The notes under the pieces were generated by a model, which was not told the origin of the DNA, made no database searches, and saw only the letters and a list, made by a program, of their open reading frames with translations. 64,000 bases of DNA from Magnetominusculus dajiuhuensis (GTDB taxonomy: Bacteria > Nitrospirota > Thermodesulfovibrionia > Thermodesulfovibrionales > Magnetobacteriaceae), in the NCBI RefSeq assembly GCF_046044395.1, contig NZ_JBJUSG010000002.1, positions 1 to 64,000 on the forward strand, given 5' to 3'. The translations under genes were made by a program, and so were the position numbers. Shown one piece after another: positions 8,012 to 16,751 of the stretch; the stretch's first letter is position 1, and each line of letters starts with the position of its first letter.

Positions 8012-8958
8012 TTTTTCTCCACAGGGCGTACTTCCTTCTCGAAGCGTGCAACATATTGCCTGACCACGTCGTAGTCTGAGTCATCAGCGGTATGAAAGCG
8101 CGCAGTCTCCATGTTGGCAAGTATCTTCGTTCCTTCCGGCGTCTTCGGCAGATCAATCAGGGCCTGCCGCAGCCCCTGACGCACGGACTCCGGGACATCG
8201 TCCCGTACCATTACTGAATTGTTCATTAATGACGGAGTTTCCCAGATTACCTTGAGCTGGGCAGCCTCCACGGGATGTTCCCTCTGGAATATCCGCCATG
8301 GTGGCGGCCAGGTGCAGCCAGCAGCGGATTGGCCAAGATAGACGTTCATGATGGATGATTCCTGCGATCCAACGTAGATGTTCTGGATGTCCTTGTTAAT
8401 GTTGATGCCCTTGCCGTGCAGAAAATACTGCGGCATCATGGCGGCCGCCAGGGCCGTGGGCGATGGGTAACTGACCACCTTGCCTCTTAGATCATCTGGT
8501 GTCCTGATGCCGCCGTCCTTGCGCACGATGATGAGGCCCTTGAAGTCTTCCGCATCGCCCCACATCGCGATGACGTGATACCCAATCTTAATGGCCTCAA
8601 GGGTCTGCCAGGGGTTGGGCATCAGGATTGATGGTTCGCGTCTTCGGAACTTCTGCTCAAAGGCCTGGTAGTCACGCGAGGCTTCCAGTTCTATGTGCGC
8701 CTCCGGCACCTGACGATTCAGGTAATCCACGAGCGGCTGGAAGAAGGTATTGAGTTTTGTCGGATTGTAAAGGGGATGAGGTACCAGACGATAGCCAGTC
8801 ACCGGACTATCAGCCGGTGTGGCGCTGTACTGCAGCACCTTTGGCACGGGTTTCTGCTCGCAGGAGGTGAGGGAAATCAGGGTAAGCAGTAAAGTGCACC
8901 CAATTGTCATGACCATTTTATTCCGAGTTATATGTGTACAGACAATGCCTTCTTCCAT
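8008..8958 (-). CDS. PhnD-like phosphate/phosphonate-type binding lipoprotein
   Basis: This is a periplasmic substrate-binding protein of the PhnD/phosphite family (about 316 residues from the ATG at 8958). The signal sequence ends in the lipobox LTSC, so the mature protein is lipid-anchored. PLYNPTKLNTFFQPLVDYLN and the two-lobed segment with ILMPNPWQTLEAIKIGY, GGIRTPDDLRGKVVSYPSPT and LKVIWETPSLMNNSVMVRDD are typical. The frame is open to 9024, but GGGGTGG seven bases before 8958 favours that start; M at 8916 is another option. No permease or ATPase genes follow. Instead a sensor kinase overlaps by four bases, so it most likely acts as a sensory co-receptor rather than in transport. The ligand is unknown. 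Confidence 0.88.
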   Translation of the reverse strand: MEEGIVCTHITRNKMVMTIGCTLLLTLISLTSCEQKPVPKVLQYSATPADSPVTGYRLVPHPLYNPTKLNTFFQPLVDYLNRQVPEAHIELEASRDYQAFEQKFRRREPSILMPNPWQTLEAIKIGYHVIAMWGDAEDFKGLIIVRKDGGIRTPDDLRGKVVSYPSPTALAAAMMPQYFLHGKGININKDIQNIYVGSQESSIMNVYLGQSAAGCTWPPPWRIFQREHPVEAAQLKVIWETPSLMNNSVMVRDDVPESVRQGLRQALIDLPKTPEGTKILANMETARFHTADDSDYDVVRQYVARFEKEVRPVEKK

Positions 8959-9041
8959 CTTGCCACCCCGTGAATTAAATGGCTTCATAACATAATGATA
9001 GCCTGAACTAAAGAATGAAGTCAATGACAGCGTGAGGAGCT

Positions 9042-9273
9042 GTCCTTTAGCCCGCCATCCCGTACTTGCAGCAGGGGCATCCTCTGATTACAGTTGGTAT
9101 AAAGCATATTCAACCGTAATTTATTAATATTATATAGGTTTATCTATCACATAAAAAGCCCTGTCAATATCTTCATGATTATTAAAGGCGTGTGCCGAGA
9201 TTCTCAGGTATTGGCCACCCCTTAATGAGCAGACGATGTTGTTGTCCAACAGGTTTTTCATGATTAGTGCCGG
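9042..9273. repeat. Right copy of the 232-bp perfect direct repeat
   Basis: Identical to 6170-6401. This copy is in its original setting, because it is continuous with the complete aminotransferase gene. Confidence 0.95.
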
Positions 9274-10266
9274 GTTGCCCGACGATGGCTTAAATGTCGC
9301 TATTCCTGCCCTGTCTTTTGGGTCTGATGGCGTGAGGACTTCAAATCCGCGTTTTTCGGCCTCGTTTATCGTGTATGAAGACAACTCCAAGACACGCCTT
9401 TCGATTGCCTCTATACCAAAACTCAGGAGCATGTCAAGGGCGGCGTTAAAGGCCATTATCCCAAGCACCATCGGGCTTCCATCAAGGTATTTATCGGCGG
9501 TTGGCGCGTAGTCCTGATTAAAGTCCTCAAAGTCAAATGGGTTTATTACGCCAAACCAGCCCTTGCACGCCGGTTGCACTATCTGAAGCGCCCTCTCTGA
9601 CGCCCACACAAGCCCTACACCCTCAGGGCCGCACATCCACTTATGCCCGTCCGCGCTTAACCAATCTATTTGCATCTCCTGCACATCCATCGCGGCAGCC
9701 CCAATGCCCTGAATGCCGTCAACTACTAACAATATATCGTTTTCCCTGCAAAACCGGCCAAGTTCGCTGATGGCCGCCTTCTGCCCGGACAGGTATTGGA
9801 CCCAACTGATGGCGATGACTTTCGTGTATTTATCGCATGTTCTATAATAATCCTCAAGTGTCACCTTATATTTTTGTGACTTCACAATCTTCACCTCGAC
9901 ACCATTTTTATCGCGCAGAGACAACCACGGCAGCCGATTTGCCGGAAACTCACAATCGGCTATCACAACGCCGTCTCCTTTTTGCCACGGGTAGCCTAAA
10001 ATGAATGTCTGAATGCCGTGGGTCGTGTTTCTCGAAAAAAATATCTGCTCTGGTGTGCCACCAACTATCGCGGCGGCATTCTTCTTTGCCCCGGCAATAA
10101 TGGCGTTGTAGTCATACGTGACACACTGCCCAAGGTCAGCCCATTCCTTTACGGCCTCTCTGACAGGCCCGGACACCATCGCCACCCCCGCAGAGTTCAG
10201 AAACACACACTGATTGAGACCTTTAAACATTGCCCTGAATTGTTCATACCATGCTTGTTCAGACAT
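9130..10266 (-). CDS. Class V PLP-dependent aminotransferase
   Basis: The 378-residue enzyme belongs to the class V fold (cysteine desulfurase/isopenicillin N epimerase-like). PLP-binding Asp and Gln lie in LLVVDGIQGIGA and the Schiff-base lysine in SADGHKWMCGPEGVGL (about residue 222). RNTTHGIQTF is the cofactor phosphate region. The catalytic Cys loop of true cysteine desulfurases is not evident, so a substrate cannot be named. The ATG at 10266 has AAAGGAG seven to eight bases upstream; the frame stays open to 10359 without a better start. Its 3' end is duplicated at 6170-6401. Confidence 0.9.
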   Translation of the reverse strand: MSEQAWYEQFRAMFKGLNQCVFLNSAGVAMVSGPVREAVKEWADLGQCVTYDYNAIIAGAKKNAAAIVGGTPEQIFFSRNTTHGIQTFILGYPWQKGDGVVIADCEFPANRLPWLSLRDKNGVEVKIVKSQKYKVTLEDYYRTCDKYTKVIAISWVQYLSGQKAAISELGRFCRENDILLVVDGIQGIGAAAMDVQEMQIDWLSADGHKWMCGPEGVGLVWASERALQIVQPACKGWFGVINPFDFEDFNQDYAPTADKYLDGSPMVLGIMAFNAALDMLLSFGIEAIERRVLELSSYTINEAEKRGFEVLTPSDPKDRAGIATFKPSSGNPALIMKNLLDNNIVCSLRGGQYLRISAHAFNNHEDIDRAFYVIDKPI

Positions 10267-10285
10267 TTTTTTATTCTCCTTTAGT

Positions 10286-11902
10286 TTATTGGCCGTTTGC
10301 TGAGTCTGCAATAAGTTTGAGATTGCGTGCGGCGTCTTCATTGCCAGAGTCAAGGGCAAGCGCCCTCCTGAAATATGCGGTGGCCTCGTTTAACCTTCCC
10401 ATGTTCATCAGGGCCACACCGGCCCCGTTGTATGCCTCAGGCATTGTCGGCCTCGCCATTATGGCCTTTATAAAAACTTCATGTGCCTCATTAAGTTTTT
10501 CCCGCCTCAGCTCTAACATGCCCAGGTGCAGGAGAGCCTCGGCATAATCTGGTTTTATCAGAACTGCCACCTTCAGCGCGGACTCTGCCTCGCCGAACCG
10601 CCCTTCAATATTGAGCGCGTACCCAAGGCTGTAATACGCGAAATAGCTGTCTGTGGTGACAGCCGCCGCCCTCGTAAATAGCGTCACGCTGTTGCGCCAA
10701 TATTTTAATTGGTGATTGGTCAGAATAATACATATGACTACGGCGGCAGCCGCGGTATTTGCCGCAATCCGTCTTATCACACCGGCAGAGTATGCCCCGG
10801 TCGGCACCGCCATTGACAATATAATAAACAAGCCAACATAGGGCATATACGTATATCTATCGGCCATATAGGAAATCCCCACCTTTACCGCCCCAATCGT
10901 CGGCATAAGCGTCAATATGTACCAAAACCACCCTGTAAAAAACCACGGTCTCCTCCTCATAGCCGCAATCGCAAATATCGAAACCGCCACAAGTACAATA
11001 ATCGCCCCAACGACCTGCCACGCGGGATACTCTGCCGGATGGCGGTACATTATCCCAAGTCCGGTGGGGTAAAACAGTTTTATAATATATTTCACATAAG
11101 ATACCGCGACATTTTCCATTCGTAGTTTCAGCGTCAATGCCGAAAGCGGGGCAACCGCACCTCCGGTCTTTTGCACATAATATGTGACAAAACCCGTGAG
11201 GGCAGATAATATTATAAACGGGATTTTCTCTGTGAACAAAGACACTGCGGGAGCTTTGCCGTCAGAAAAACGCCCAAGAGGCCAGTAATCCAGCAAAAGC
11301 AGCACTAATGGCAGCGCTACAACGACCGGCTTTGACATTAGCCCAAGGACAAAACAACATATGACCGCCATATATCTGCCCAAAGACGCCCGCCTCGCGT
11401 AAAACACATATGCACACATGGCCGAAATCCAAAAAAATGCGCTCAGCACATCCTTACGCTCCGCCACCCACGCCACTGACTCCACATGCAGGGGATGAAA
11501 CGCAAATAACGCCGCAATCAGCACACTGCGCCACAGCGCCCCGGTAACTGACGAAAATAACAAAAACAACAATACAGCGTTGCCAGCGTGAAAGGCAACG
11601 TTCGTAAGGTGATGCCCCCCCGGCCATAATCCGAAGAGCCATACATCCACCATGTGCGACGCCCACGTCACAGGAAACCAATTGCTGTATTCAGCCGAAG
11701 TGACAGCCCACTGCAAATTCCTTAACGAAGGCCCACCCCGCACATGAAGATTCTCAAGTATATATTGATTGTCGTCATAAAACAGGAATTTGAAATCCTT
11801 AACCTGTGCGTAAACCGTAAAGACTGCCGCTATTAACAGCAGACAAATGATGATTTTTGTTTGTAGCGGCGATTTGCTGAGTCGGGTGAGTGGCTCGCTC
11901 AT
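10286..11902 (-). CDS. Multi-pass membrane protein with C-terminal TPR repeats
   Basis: The 538-residue protein starts with a TMTC/PMT-like membrane part (about residues 15-400, some ten helices). FLFYDDNQYILEN, FAFHPLHVESVAWVAERKDVLS and SYMADRYTYMPYVG are hallmarks of the bacterial TPR-glycosyltransferase-like family. After KYWRNSVTLF come three to four tetratricopeptide repeats (about 415-530) with AYYSLGYALNIEGRFGEAE, EALLHLGMLELRREKLNEA and AYNGAGVALMNMGRLNEAT. Proteins of this type are proposed O-glycosyltransferases using lipid-linked sugars; activity here is inferred. There is no clear ribosome-binding site before the ATG. It lies 19 bases before the aminotransferase start and may be co-transcribed with it. 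Confidence 0.85.
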   Translation of the reverse strand: MSEPLTRLSKSPLQTKIIICLLLIAAVFTVYAQVKDFKFLFYDDNQYILENLHVRGGPSLRNLQWAVTSAEYSNWFPVTWASHMVDVWLFGLWPGGHHLTNVAFHAGNAVLLFLLFSSVTGALWRSVLIAALFAFHPLHVESVAWVAERKDVLSAFFWISAMCAYVFYARRASLGRYMAVICCFVLGLMSKPVVVALPLVLLLLDYWPLGRFSDGKAPAVSLFTEKIPFIILSALTGFVTYYVQKTGGAVAPLSALTLKLRMENVAVSYVKYIIKLFYPTGLGIMYRHPAEYPAWQVVGAIIVLVAVSIFAIAAMRRRPWFFTGWFWYILTLMPTIGAVKVGISYMADRYTYMPYVGLFIILSMAVPTGAYSAGVIRRIAANTAAAAVVICIILTNHQLKYWRNSVTLFTRAAAVTTDSYFAYYSLGYALNIEGRFGEAESALKVAVLIKPDYAEALLHLGMLELRREKLNEAHEVFIKAIMARPTMPEAYNGAGVALMNMGRLNEATAYFRRALALDSGNEDAARNLKLIADSANGQ

Positions 11903-11959
11903 AAATCAATATTGATATTACAGTTTATTTTCAATGACATCGGGGGATATGCTAATGTA

Positions 11960-14323
11960 TTACTTTCGCATCGCAGTGTTATTGCTCAGGCTGGTTGAGT
12001 GATTATGTTTAGGGGATTCCTTTAACGTGAATCCTGCTTCTCTGAAAAGTCTCAGGCAGGCCTCCACAACATCGCTGTCGTAGCGAATCCCTTTACCGGC
12101 GGCTATCTCATCCAACGCGATGTCTATTCCAAGGGACGGGCGGTAGGGCCGGTGAGAAGACATGGCCTCTACAATGTCGGCAACGCAGATAATCCTGGCC
12201 TCCATAAGGATGTCATCCCCTTTTAGTCCTTGTGGATAGCCAGTGCCGTCCAACTTTTCGTGGTGCTGGAGGACTATTTTATCTATCGGCCAGGGGAACT
12301 CAACACTACTTAGTATCTCATATCCTACATAGGAATGGTTTTTTATAAGCATGAATTCGCTTTCGTGTAGTCTGCCGGGCTTGCTGAGGATTTCAGATGG
12401 TACCCATATCTTGCCCACATCATGAATGGCACCAGCCATTCGCACACCTTCTATCTGATGCTGCGTTAGCCCCATCTCAACCGCTATTGCTCTTGAAAGG
12501 TCTGCAACCCTGTTTTGATGTCCGGCCGTGTAAGGGTCCTTCGCCTCAAGTGCCATTGAGAGGGTCTGGATTACACCGCCAAGGGCCTTCCTCAGATTTT
12601 CAAAACTCTCGGCAAGGGTTTCCTCGGCTTGTTTGCGCTTTGTCATGTCAACCAAAACAGCGGTGAAAAACGTTCCGGTGGTTGCCTCCCATCTCGCTAA
12701 GGAAAATTCGATCGGGAATTCAGTCCCGTCCTTTCTGAGGCCGAAAAGATCAACCATCTCCCCGATGATCTTTGTTTCCCCCGTCTGAAGTACCCGTGTG
12801 ATTCCTTCCATATGTGCCTTTTGAAATCTCTCCGGTATTATTTTCGTCAGAGGGGTATTTTTCACCTCATCAAAGGAATAACCAAAGAGGGCCTCAGCGG
12901 CCTTGTTCCAGAAGGTTATATCACTGTTGTTGTTTACTGTAATAATTGGATTTTTTGTGGATTCCACGACTGAACGGAAATGCTCTTCACGCTCTCTTAG
13001 CTCTGCGTTTCTCTGGGTGCGCACAATAACGCCGGCTATTGTGTTTACAATGGCGCTCAAAAACTCTTCCTCTTCAAAAGCCCTTTTGTGGCCTTCGGGG
13101 ATATACATGTTAAAGACGCCAAGCACCTTGTTATTGTGGACAATGGGGACGCAGTAGTGCCCGTGAGGGGCTATGTTATCATACCTTATTGTATGTCTGT
13201 CATCAATCCTGTCAGAAAAAACTATCCTGCCGGTTGAGGCGGCAAGCCCACACAGACACCTGCCAAAGGGAATCGTCCCACAGGCCGTCAACTGGACTTC
13301 GGTATAATTGTGGTGGGCGCACAACACGAGTGTCCGCGCCGTGTCATCCACAAGATGTATTGAACCCCTTGATTGAAAGGAAAACCTGGGGATGGACAAA
13401 ACCAGCTCAAGCACCTGCTGTAAGACTTCCTTAAGCGGGATAGGTTCAATGGATATATGTAAGATAGCGTTTATTGCGCTCTGAATCTGATACTGGCGAA
13501 CGATTTTCTCCTCCGCCTCTTTTTGCCATGTTATGTCTTCTATGACTTCGAGGAAATGGCCGATGGATTTATCTTTATCGAAAAGAGGGATCGTTGTGAC
13601 CTTTACAGAGTGTCGTCCAATCAGCCTTTCAATGGCGGCAGGCTCTCCGGTCATCAAAGACTCGGCTACTTTGCAGAAGCTGCATACCTTTTCCATTGCG
13701 CCTTTGGCATTGTCGGCAGCGAATTCGCCCACAGTCTCGTAACATGGTTTTCCAACTATGTCCTCGGGTTTAAAACCGGTAAAATCATACAGGAACCTGT
13801 TCATCTTTAGTACGTTAAAATCGGAATCCATATACGCAATGCCAAAGGGGGCGTTTTCAAAGATGGCCTCAAACTCATCAAGAAGCCGCACATGCTTTTT
13901 CTGGACGGCCTCCCTTTCTGACAATTCGTTTAGCAGCGCCCGCTGTGCTATCTGCAGATTTATGGAATTATCAATCACCCCCAGCAACTCGTATAAGCTG
14001 AATGGTTTGTGAAGGAAAGACAAAACGCCTTTCCTGAAACACTTTTCAAAATCGGCATCCCCGGCATGGCCGGTTACGGCAATGATGGAGCATGGAAAAG
14101 AGAATCGTCCTCTGAATTTATTGAGAAATTCATGTCCATCCATTACGGGCATCTTCAGATCAAGGAGAATCACTGAGGGCTGCACCTCTGCGCATAGCGA
14201 AAGCCCCTCCTCTCCGTTGAACGCATGACGCACCTCGTAGCCCTTCCTGGCGAGCTGCCTACTAATTACATCATGAATAACCCGCTCGTCATCTATGACA
14301 AGGATTTTATATCTGGTCTCCAA
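11960..14323 (-). CDS. REC-PAS-GAF-PAS-HD-GYP response regulator, putative c-di-GMP phosphodiesterase
   Basis: The 787-residue protein has a receiver domain (1-120, phospho-acceptor Asp55 in ILLDLKMPV), a PAS domain (about 145-265), a GAF domain (about 300-440), a second PAS (about 455-575) and an HD-GYP domain (about 590-765). The metal-binding HD is in GAIHDVGKIWVP and the GYP loop in HHEKLDGTGYPQGL, both intact, so c-di-GMP hydrolysis is expected. The first PAS carries Cys residues at KPCYETV and VCSFCKVAESL, which might bind metal or haem or sense redox. It starts at TTG 14323 with only a weak GGGAATGGG upstream. No kinase is adjacent. Confidence 0.92.
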   Translation of the reverse strand: METRYKILVIDDERVIHDVISRQLARKGYEVRHAFNGEEGLSLCAEVQPSVILLDLKMPVMDGHEFLNKFRGRFSFPCSIIAVTGHAGDADFEKCFRKGVLSFLHKPFSLYELLGVIDNSINLQIAQRALLNELSEREAVQKKHVRLLDEFEAIFENAPFGIAYMDSDFNVLKMNRFLYDFTGFKPEDIVGKPCYETVGEFAADNAKGAMEKVCSFCKVAESLMTGEPAAIERLIGRHSVKVTTIPLFDKDKSIGHFLEVIEDITWQKEAEEKIVRQYQIQSAINAILHISIEPIPLKEVLQQVLELVLSIPRFSFQSRGSIHLVDDTARTLVLCAHHNYTEVQLTACGTIPFGRCLCGLAASTGRIVFSDRIDDRHTIRYDNIAPHGHYCVPIVHNNKVLGVFNMYIPEGHKRAFEEEEFLSAIVNTIAGVIVRTQRNAELREREEHFRSVVESTKNPIITVNNNSDITFWNKAAEALFGYSFDEVKNTPLTKIIPERFQKAHMEGITRVLQTGETKIIGEMVDLFGLRKDGTEFPIEFSLARWEATTGTFFTAVLVDMTKRKQAEETLAESFENLRKALGGVIQTLSMALEAKDPYTAGHQNRVADLSRAIAVEMGLTQHQIEGVRMAGAIHDVGKIWVPSEILSKPGRLHESEFMLIKNHSYVGYEILSSVEFPWPIDKIVLQHHEKLDGTGYPQGLKGDDILMEARIICVADIVEAMSSHRPYRPSLGIDIALDEIAAGKGIRYDSDVVEACLRLFREAGFTLKESPKHNHSTSLSNNTAMRK

Positions 14324-14551
14324 TACCCATTCCCATTACGCCTGCCAGCCCGACTTATGCCAGCCGCCTCTTTAAGTTTGTGCGTCCTGTATCAGTCCAC
14401 CCGCTACCCTATACTATTTAAAAGAGGGTGAGTTTGTCAATCTCGTTCAGGCTATTTCAGGTTTCGTATGAAAAAACTATTGAGGGTTTCATAGATATTG
14501 TGTTACAGTACGGCTTTGGAACAATAACTCCGTTAAGATGAGAGGTGTCAT

Positions 14552-16225
14552 ATGCTGAATAATTTGAAGATAGGCCAAAGGTTGTGGTTAATTGTATTGA
14601 TAGCCGTGCTGGGGTTTATCGCAACCATCACGGTAAACGCATATTTTTATAGGGTAACACTGATGGCCGACAGGCAGTTAAAGACAAAAAGCCTCGTGGA
14701 GTCGGCATACGGCGTACTGGATAACTATTACAAGCGGGCCAAAGACGGCAAGATGTCCGAGGATGAGGCGAAGGTACGCGCCATAGATGTCATTAAGTCG
14801 CTCAGATACGAGGAAAAAGAGTATTTTTGGATCAACGACATGCACCCGAATATGGTAATGCACCCGTATAAGCCTGAGCTTGATGGCAAGGATATCTCTG
14901 ATTTTAAAGACCCTAACGGCAAACACCTGTTCGTGGAATTCGTTGACGAGGTTAAAAGGAATAAGGAGGGTTTTGTGTACTACCTGTGGCCTAAGCCCGG
15001 GTTTGACAAGCCGGTTGAAAAGGTATCGTTTGTGAAGGGGTTTGAGCCGTGGGGTTGGATAATCGGAAGCGGCATATATCTGGACGATGTTGGCACTGCC
15101 CTAAAGCAGGCGGTTATCAAGGGCGCGGGCATTACGCTTATGATAGTAATGATATTAGCTGTGTTGTCGTGGTTTATATCAAAAAGCATATGTCTGCCGC
15201 TGGCCGACATGCTGGGCCGTGTGAACCAGATGTCTGATGGCGATTTGACGTGTACGATTGACTGTGAAGGAAATAGCGAAATAGCTGTTCTGGCAACAAA
15301 CATGAAGGCCATGAACGATACCCTGCGGGATATAATAGGGCGAATTCGACATGCTTCAGAGAATGTTTTTTCAAGGGTAGGGGCACTGACAGAGAAATCC
15401 AGGCTTATGTCGGCAGGAGCGGCGAATCAGTCTGAGCAAGCGGCCTCCATAGCGGTATCCACCGAGGAGATGTCGGCCACTATCATAGATATTGCAAGAA
15501 ATGCCTCTTCGGCATCAGAGACAAGCATGACTGCCATGAAAACGGCGTCAAGTGGTAAGGATGCCGCTGATACGGCCATTGGGATTATCAACGAGGTTCA
15601 TGAATCAACAATAGAGCTTTCCGGCATGGTGGAAAGCCTCAATACCAGTGTCTTTGAGATAAGCAACATATTAGGCGTCATTAAAGACATCGCCGACCAG
15701 ACGAATCTCCTCGCCCTGAATGCCGCAATAGAGGCCGCAAGGGCAGGGGAACAAGGACGCGGATTCGCGGTTGTCGCCGACGAGGTAAGAAAACTCGCCG
15801 AGAGGACAATCAAGGCCACTGACGAAATCTCGCAAAAAATTGCATCAGTCAGACAGGACTCCGACAGGACGACGCAGTCCATGTCCGATTCATCCGAAAA
15901 GGTTACTGTTGCCACTGGTTCCATAAAAGAAGTAGGCGTTATCCTCGACCAAATGGTAAGCTCCGTGCAGGGTGTGGTTGACCAGATAACCCAGATAGCC
16001 GCCGCTGTGGAAGAGCAATCTGCCGCCTCAGGGGAGGTCGCCTTAAATATCGAAAAATCATCTAATATTTCAAAAGATATTCTGCGCATGTCTGAGGACG
16101 TTATGGATGAGGTAAACGCCTTCTCTGACATAGCGGGAGAACTCGGCGAGGCTGTCTCCGGCTTTAAGACAGAAGACGAAGGCCGGTATATCTCCGGCAG
16201 CAAGCCCGTTCGGAGACTGAGTTAG
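14552..16225 (+). CDS. Methyl-accepting chemotaxis protein with Cache sensor domain
   Basis: The 557-residue chemoreceptor has a signal-anchor helix (about residues 13-32), a single-Cache domain (about 38-185; EEKEYFWINDMHPNMVMHPY and GFEPWGWIIGSGIYLDDV are typical of sCache_2), a second membrane helix (about 192-210), HAMP, and a long MCP signalling domain with the conserved hairpin tip DQTNLLALNAAIEAARAGEQ. sCache_2 receptors often bind small carboxylates. GAGAGGTGTC precedes the ATG. It transmits to CheA/CheW, none of which is in the window. It is divergent from the HD-GYP gene. Confidence 0.95.
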   Translation: MLNNLKIGQRLWLIVLIAVLGFIATITVNAYFYRVTLMADRQLKTKSLVESAYGVLDNYYKRAKDGKMSEDEAKVRAIDVIKSLRYEEKEYFWINDMHPNMVMHPYKPELDGKDISDFKDPNGKHLFVEFVDEVKRNKEGFVYYLWPKPGFDKPVEKVSFVKGFEPWGWIIGSGIYLDDVGTALKQAVIKGAGITLMIVMILAVLSWFISKSICLPLADMLGRVNQMSDGDLTCTIDCEGNSEIAVLATNMKAMNDTLRDIIGRIRHASENVFSRVGALTEKSRLMSAGAANQSEQAASIAVSTEEMSATIIDIARNASSASETSMTAMKTASSGKDAADTAIGIINEVHESTIELSGMVESLNTSVFEISNILGVIKDIADQTNLLALNAAIEAARAGEQGRGFAVVADEVRKLAERTIKATDEISQKIASVRQDSDRTTQSMSDSSEKVTVATGSIKEVGVILDQMVSSVQGVVDQITQIAAAVEEQSAASGEVALNIEKSSNISKDILRMSEDVMDEVNAFSDIAGELGEAVSGFKTEDEGRYISGSKPVRRLS

Positions 16226-16276
16226 CTATAAGAATTAAGAATTAAGGATTAAAAATTAAAGGATTAAAGGATTAAC

Positions 16277-16382
16277 GACGAAGGGGGGGTAACCCCCCCT
16301 TCACCCCGTAAATCTCTCCACGGTTTATACCCTGAATTCGGGCTGCCGCCCGTTGGCGGCTTGAGTGTTCCGGTCAAAGGCT
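16277..16382 (+). repeat. GC-rich dispersed repeat element, copy A
   Basis: This ~105-bp segment is present again in reverse orientation at 54075-54179. Both copies begin with a ten-base stem, GAAGGGGGGG, against CCCCCCCTTC around three bases (16280-16302), followed by ACCCCGTAAATCTC. They end with a GCCGCC/GGCGGC hairpin and a CCGG-CAAAGGC-type tail. It sits between the chemoreceptor stop and the groES promoter and may also act as a transcription end for the chemoreceptor gene. Confidence 0.8.
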
Positions 16383-16399
16383 ATAATATAAAAAAATGC

Positions 16400-16428
16400 T
16401 TGCAATTGGTGACAATGTATGTTATATT
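16400..16428 (+). promoter_or_regulatory. Sigma70 promoter of groESL
   Basis: TTGCAA (16400-16405), a 17-base spacer and TATATT (16423-16428). The CIRCE operator begins two bases after the -10 box, so HrcA binding would cover the start point. Confidence 0.85.
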
Positions 16429-16429
16429 A

Positions 16430-16456
16430 TTAGCAATCACTCCGTGTGAGTGCTAA
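16430..16456 (+). promoter_or_regulatory. CIRCE operator (HrcA binding site)
   Basis: The inverted repeat is TTAGCAATC, nine bases, GAGTGCTAA. The right arm is a perfect match to the CIRCE consensus and the left arm has one change (A for C). HrcA, encoded at 18824-19843, is expected to repress groESL here. Confidence 0.95.
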
Positions 16457-16480
16457 TAACAACGAAGGGAGCGTGACTCT

Positions 16481-16741
16481 ATGAAGTTTAAACCATTAAA
16501 AGAGCGTGTGTTTGTCAGCTACAAAGAAGAGCTGGAGAGGACTGCCGGCGGGTTATATGTACCAGATACGGCCAAAGAAAAGCCGCAGCGCGGTAAAGTC
16601 GAGGCGGTCGGTTCAGAGGTGAAGGAGCTGAAGGTTGGAGACGAGGTATTTTTCGATAAGTACTCCGGCTCAAAGGTTCAGATTGACAGTGTTGATTATT
16701 TAATAATCAAAGAAGAAGACGTTCTAGGAATAATCGCATAG
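16481..16741 (+). CDS. groES: Co-chaperonin GroES
   Basis: The 86-residue GroES forms the heptameric lid of the GroEL chamber. FKPLKERVFVSYKEELERTAGGLYVPD holds the mobile loop region, GKVEAVGSEV and VGDEVFFDKYSGSKVQ are standard. It is slightly short (usual 94-97). GGGAG lies eight bases before the ATG. It is transcribed with groEL, ten bases downstream, from the CIRCE-controlled promoter. Confidence 0.96.
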   Translation: MKFKPLKERVFVSYKEELERTAGGLYVPDTAKEKPQRGKVEAVGSEVKELKVGDEVFFDKYSGSKVQIDSVDYLIIKEEDVLGIIA

Positions 16742-16751
16742 GAGGGTGTAA

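Noticed and set aside
16277..16302. Simple rho-independent terminator
   Set aside because: The stem is not followed by a U-run and the whole ~105-bp segment recurs in inverted orientation at 54 kb, so it is better described as a dispersed repeat, with termination as a possible side role.
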